19,836 nt of DNA from Cladosporium sp. IMV 00045 (lineage: Eukaryota; Ascomycota; Dothideomycetes; Cladosporiales; Cladosporiaceae): the NCBI GenBank assembly GCA_001931905.2, contig MSJI02000434.1, forward strand, positions 1-19,836. Direction: 5' to 3'. The position numbers and the translations under genes are program-made. Below are positions 17,491 to 19,836 of the stretch, one piece after another (the stretch's first letter is position 1; each line of letters begins with the position of its first letter). The notes beneath the pieces were generated by a model, which was not told where the DNA came from, did no database searches, and saw only the letters and a list, made by a program, of their open reading frames with translations.

Positions 17491-18864
17491 GCGCGACAAG
17501 CGAGTGAGCGAGCGAGCTCGCCTTAATGCCGGAACAGACTTTGTTTATTACGACCTTTACCGACCCCCAAGTACCTTTTTTCTTATTCTGAGCTTTTCTA
17601 TTTCTGTCTATTACCCCTCTTGCGCTGCTACGCCGAGTGCTCCAAAAAGTATCACGGCTGCTGTTTTTGATTTTTCTTTTTTCTTTTCTTACTGTCCATA
17701 CTGCTCCCTTGCCTCCTTTCCTTTTCCGTTTGACTAACTAGATCCAACCGCCCCTTCTATTTCCTTCCGTTTGTGCAAAGTCAAAGTCAGACTGGGCGTG
17801 GTCCAAAAAAGGGCCCGCTGCAGCTCTCTTTCCCTTCTTTTTTTCTTTTCTTTCTTTTATTTGGGAATTACCACTACAAATTCGGCGAGGCGTTTCTGGC
17901 GCCTTTTTTCTTTTTCTTTTTCTACTTTTTGCCTTTCTTAGATCTATCTAGCCTGTTTTTACTTTAGCCGCCTTGCGATATTGTAATACTTTTTATTCCA
18001 AATCTTGAAATCTCTTGACAATCTCCTCTGTTTCTCTCTTGATTTGTCTATTACGTCGCTTTGTGTTTGATGTTGTGTTTGAGGTTGGGGGGCGGGGATA
18101 TAGAGGGTTGATGCTTGTTGCGGATGGGAGGAGGAGGAGGGAGATGTAATGCATGGGAACAATCTTGGAAAAATAAAAACCATCTTCTCAACGATCTTTT
18201 TCCTCCGTTTGTCCTCGAAACGGCTAGTCCCCCTGTTCCAGGTCAAGTTACTTTGAGGTTCGTTTGGTGGTATGCCTGACACCGAATCTTGTCCGTTCTC
18301 TCTACCCACCTATATACCTGGACATACCCTCAAATGTATGTTCTTGCTCTATTTCTCCCACCCAAGGTGTGATTATTGGCTCTAGTCCTGTCGGCTTTGG
18401 TATTCAGCCTTGCTATCAACAGCAGTTTACACGCCGTGCTATAGTCCACGATCACTCCAGGATCTGGCTCTTGGATCTGACCTTACTCATAATGATAAGT
18501 ACATGTAGCGAGTACAGTATAGCCTATCCATAATTATGACGATGCAGAAGTAGCTACTGGTTTCTTTTTCTTTTTCCCCAAGGAGATCAGGTTTCACTAC
18601 AAGCTGCCCTCTTCTTGCGAATGGACTCTTTCTCTACTGTTCCTACACTGTTCCTACATGTACTTTGACCCTCCGTATCGATGAATACTCCCTCTACATC
18701 CGAAAACGTGTCAACCGGAGATCTCTACGACTCCAATCGGAGAGTCATTATTGGACTTGATATGCGTTTTCATTTTTCGGTTCTCAAACAAGCTCGCTAA
18801 AAGATCTAAACCCACCCTCTCTAGCCCACCTCAATTCCCTCACTCCCTCGACCCATCAAGATCT
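17491..18864. other. Convergent intergenic region between RAX2 and ARPC2
   Basis: About 1.4 kb between the stop codons of two convergent genes. The 17570-17955 part is strikingly T/C-rich on the plus strand, with many TTTTTCT runs, as expected for the 3' UTR and termination region of RAX2. An AATAAA lies at 18172-18177 and a G-rich tract at 18087-18142. Small frames here are low-complexity Phe/Ser/Leu translations of the T-rich tract and are not genes. Confidence 0.6.
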
Positions 18865-19836
18865 TCAACCACCAACCTTAAACGTCCTCCCGCTCGCCGT
18901 CTTCCTCTCCTTGGCGCCCTCCTCGGCCTCGGGCCTGGCGCGGCGCAGGACCTGCAGGAAGTCGGCGGTGCGCCGGCGCATGCGGCTGTGGATGTACGCC
19001 TTGCTGGCCTTGATGTGGTAGTGGAAGTAGTCGCGGAAGGTCTGGATGTGCGAGATGACCTCCTCGCGGCGCGCGGGGGTCAGGTGGCGGGGGAAGAGGA
19101 CTGGAGTGGTGTTTTGTTAGTATACTGTGATGTAGGGGGTGTGGGGGATTGGTGGTTCTGATGCCTTACCGAATGTCACGTAGCCGATGTCGCCCTTGCC
19201 GGGTTTCAGATCGGGTTGGCCTTCGAGCTCTAGAGGGCGGTCGTTGCGGAAAAGAACCTGCGGGGCGTTCTGGATGGCTCTCCGTCTGGCGTCGACGAAT
19301 TCCTGCAAGAAGACCTTGCCGTAGACGCGGTCTGTCTCTTCCCGGAAAACCGTGCTGAAAATAACAGTCACGCGGTCATGCGAGGCCTTGATGTAAATAG
19401 CCTCCTCGTCACGGTAGTGGATGGCGCGGACGCCGCCGCCCTCGCGCACGCCCTGCGGCGCGGACTCAGAAGTGTACTTGCTGGCCTCCTCGTGCAGAGC
19501 GGCGTACTCGTCAAAAGCCTGCTCGAAAGGCGCGGCCATGGCGTTACGCTTGAGCAGACTGATGCGGCGCACGAGATCGTCCTTCTCCTCTTGGCTCTCG
19601 GGCAGGTTCTCCAGGTCGACCTGCACGCTGAAGTCGTAGCCTTGCTCGGGCGCGACGATGTAAGGGCCATACTCGCGCTGCAGGATCTCCTCGGCGCCGT
19701 ACTGGACCAGCTCGCGGTAGCATTTTATGTTGGTCGAGATGAGGATGCGGGTCTTGGACTCGGGCGTGCTGATGTGGAAGGTGACGTTGTCGAAGTCGGA
19801 GACGATCTGGTCGATTGCGGTTGGAGTGGCGCTGGA
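18865..19836 (-). CDS. ARC35: ARPC2 (Arc35), Arp2/3 complex 34-kDa subunit, partial at the N-terminus
   Basis: Essential structural subunit of the Arp2/3 complex, which nucleates branched actin at endocytic patches. With ARPC4 it forms the core that contacts the mother filament. The gene runs leftward and is cut by the right window edge, so roughly the first 20-30 residues and the start codon are missing. Visible exons are 19836-19170 and 19100-18865, joined across a 69-nt intron (19169-19101) with an ACTAAC branch site; about 300 residues are seen. Family signatures in order are [92 protein letters not shown] and, after the intron, [32 protein letters not shown] and [22 protein letters not shown]. 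The C-terminus ends TFKVGG. A Ser/Glu/Gly-rich insertion (about [11 protein letters not shown]) precedes the HYRDEE motif. Confidence 0.94.

Noticed and set aside
17438..17967. Phe/Ser-rich small frames downstream of RAX2
   Set aside because: They are translations of a T/C-rich 3' UTR-like tract with low complexity.

Overview
The window is nuclear DNA of a filamentous ascomycete (Pezizomycotina). A Dothideomycete of the Mycosphaerella/Cercospora/Zymoseptoria type is my best guess, but that is inference. The evidence is short introns (53-75 nt, GT...AG, with CTAAC/CTGAC-like branch sites), fungal-only families (GT15 mannosyltransferase, HsbA-type wall proteins, Rax2), and single-gene transcription units with long spacers. 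Eight genes can be supported. Several cross introns, so their coordinates come from my own splicing.

Layout. (1) 671-1610 (+): TAF14, a YEATS plus ET-domain protein in four exons. (2) 2711-4355 (-): a Kre2/Mnt1-family (KTR, GT15) Golgi alpha-mannosyltransferase in two exons. (3) 5787-6929 (+): PCD1-like peroxisomal Nudix CoA diphosphatase in three exons. (4) 7006-9902: three small secreted-protein genes, namely an HsbA-like protein (-), a six-cysteine secreted protein (+) and a second HsbA-like protein (+). (5) 10348-12416 (+): an ankyrin-repeat protein of an expanded fungal family, with an apparent frameshift near 11911. (6) 13798-17490 (+): RAX2, a 1230-residue cortical polarity marker in a single exon. 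(7) 18865-19836 (-): ARPC2/Arc35, the Arp2/3 complex subunit, cut by the right window edge at its N-terminus.

Housekeeping genes for transcription, glycosylation, CoA turnover, polarity and actin nucleation flank a central accessory block of about 5.4 kb (7.0-12.4 kb). That block holds the secreted trio and the damaged-looking ankyrin gene, and is the most lineage-specific part. RAX2 and ARPC2 both act in polarised growth, but nothing in the sequence shows co-regulation. They are convergent, with 1.4 kb between stop codons.

I saw no rRNA, CRISPR array, complete transposon or convincing tRNA. I found no clear evidence of a wholly new system. The best leads are the compact secreted cluster, the frameshifted ankyrin gene, a start-overlapping upstream ORF at RAX2 and a conserved-looking short repeat shared by the two sides of the secreted cluster.
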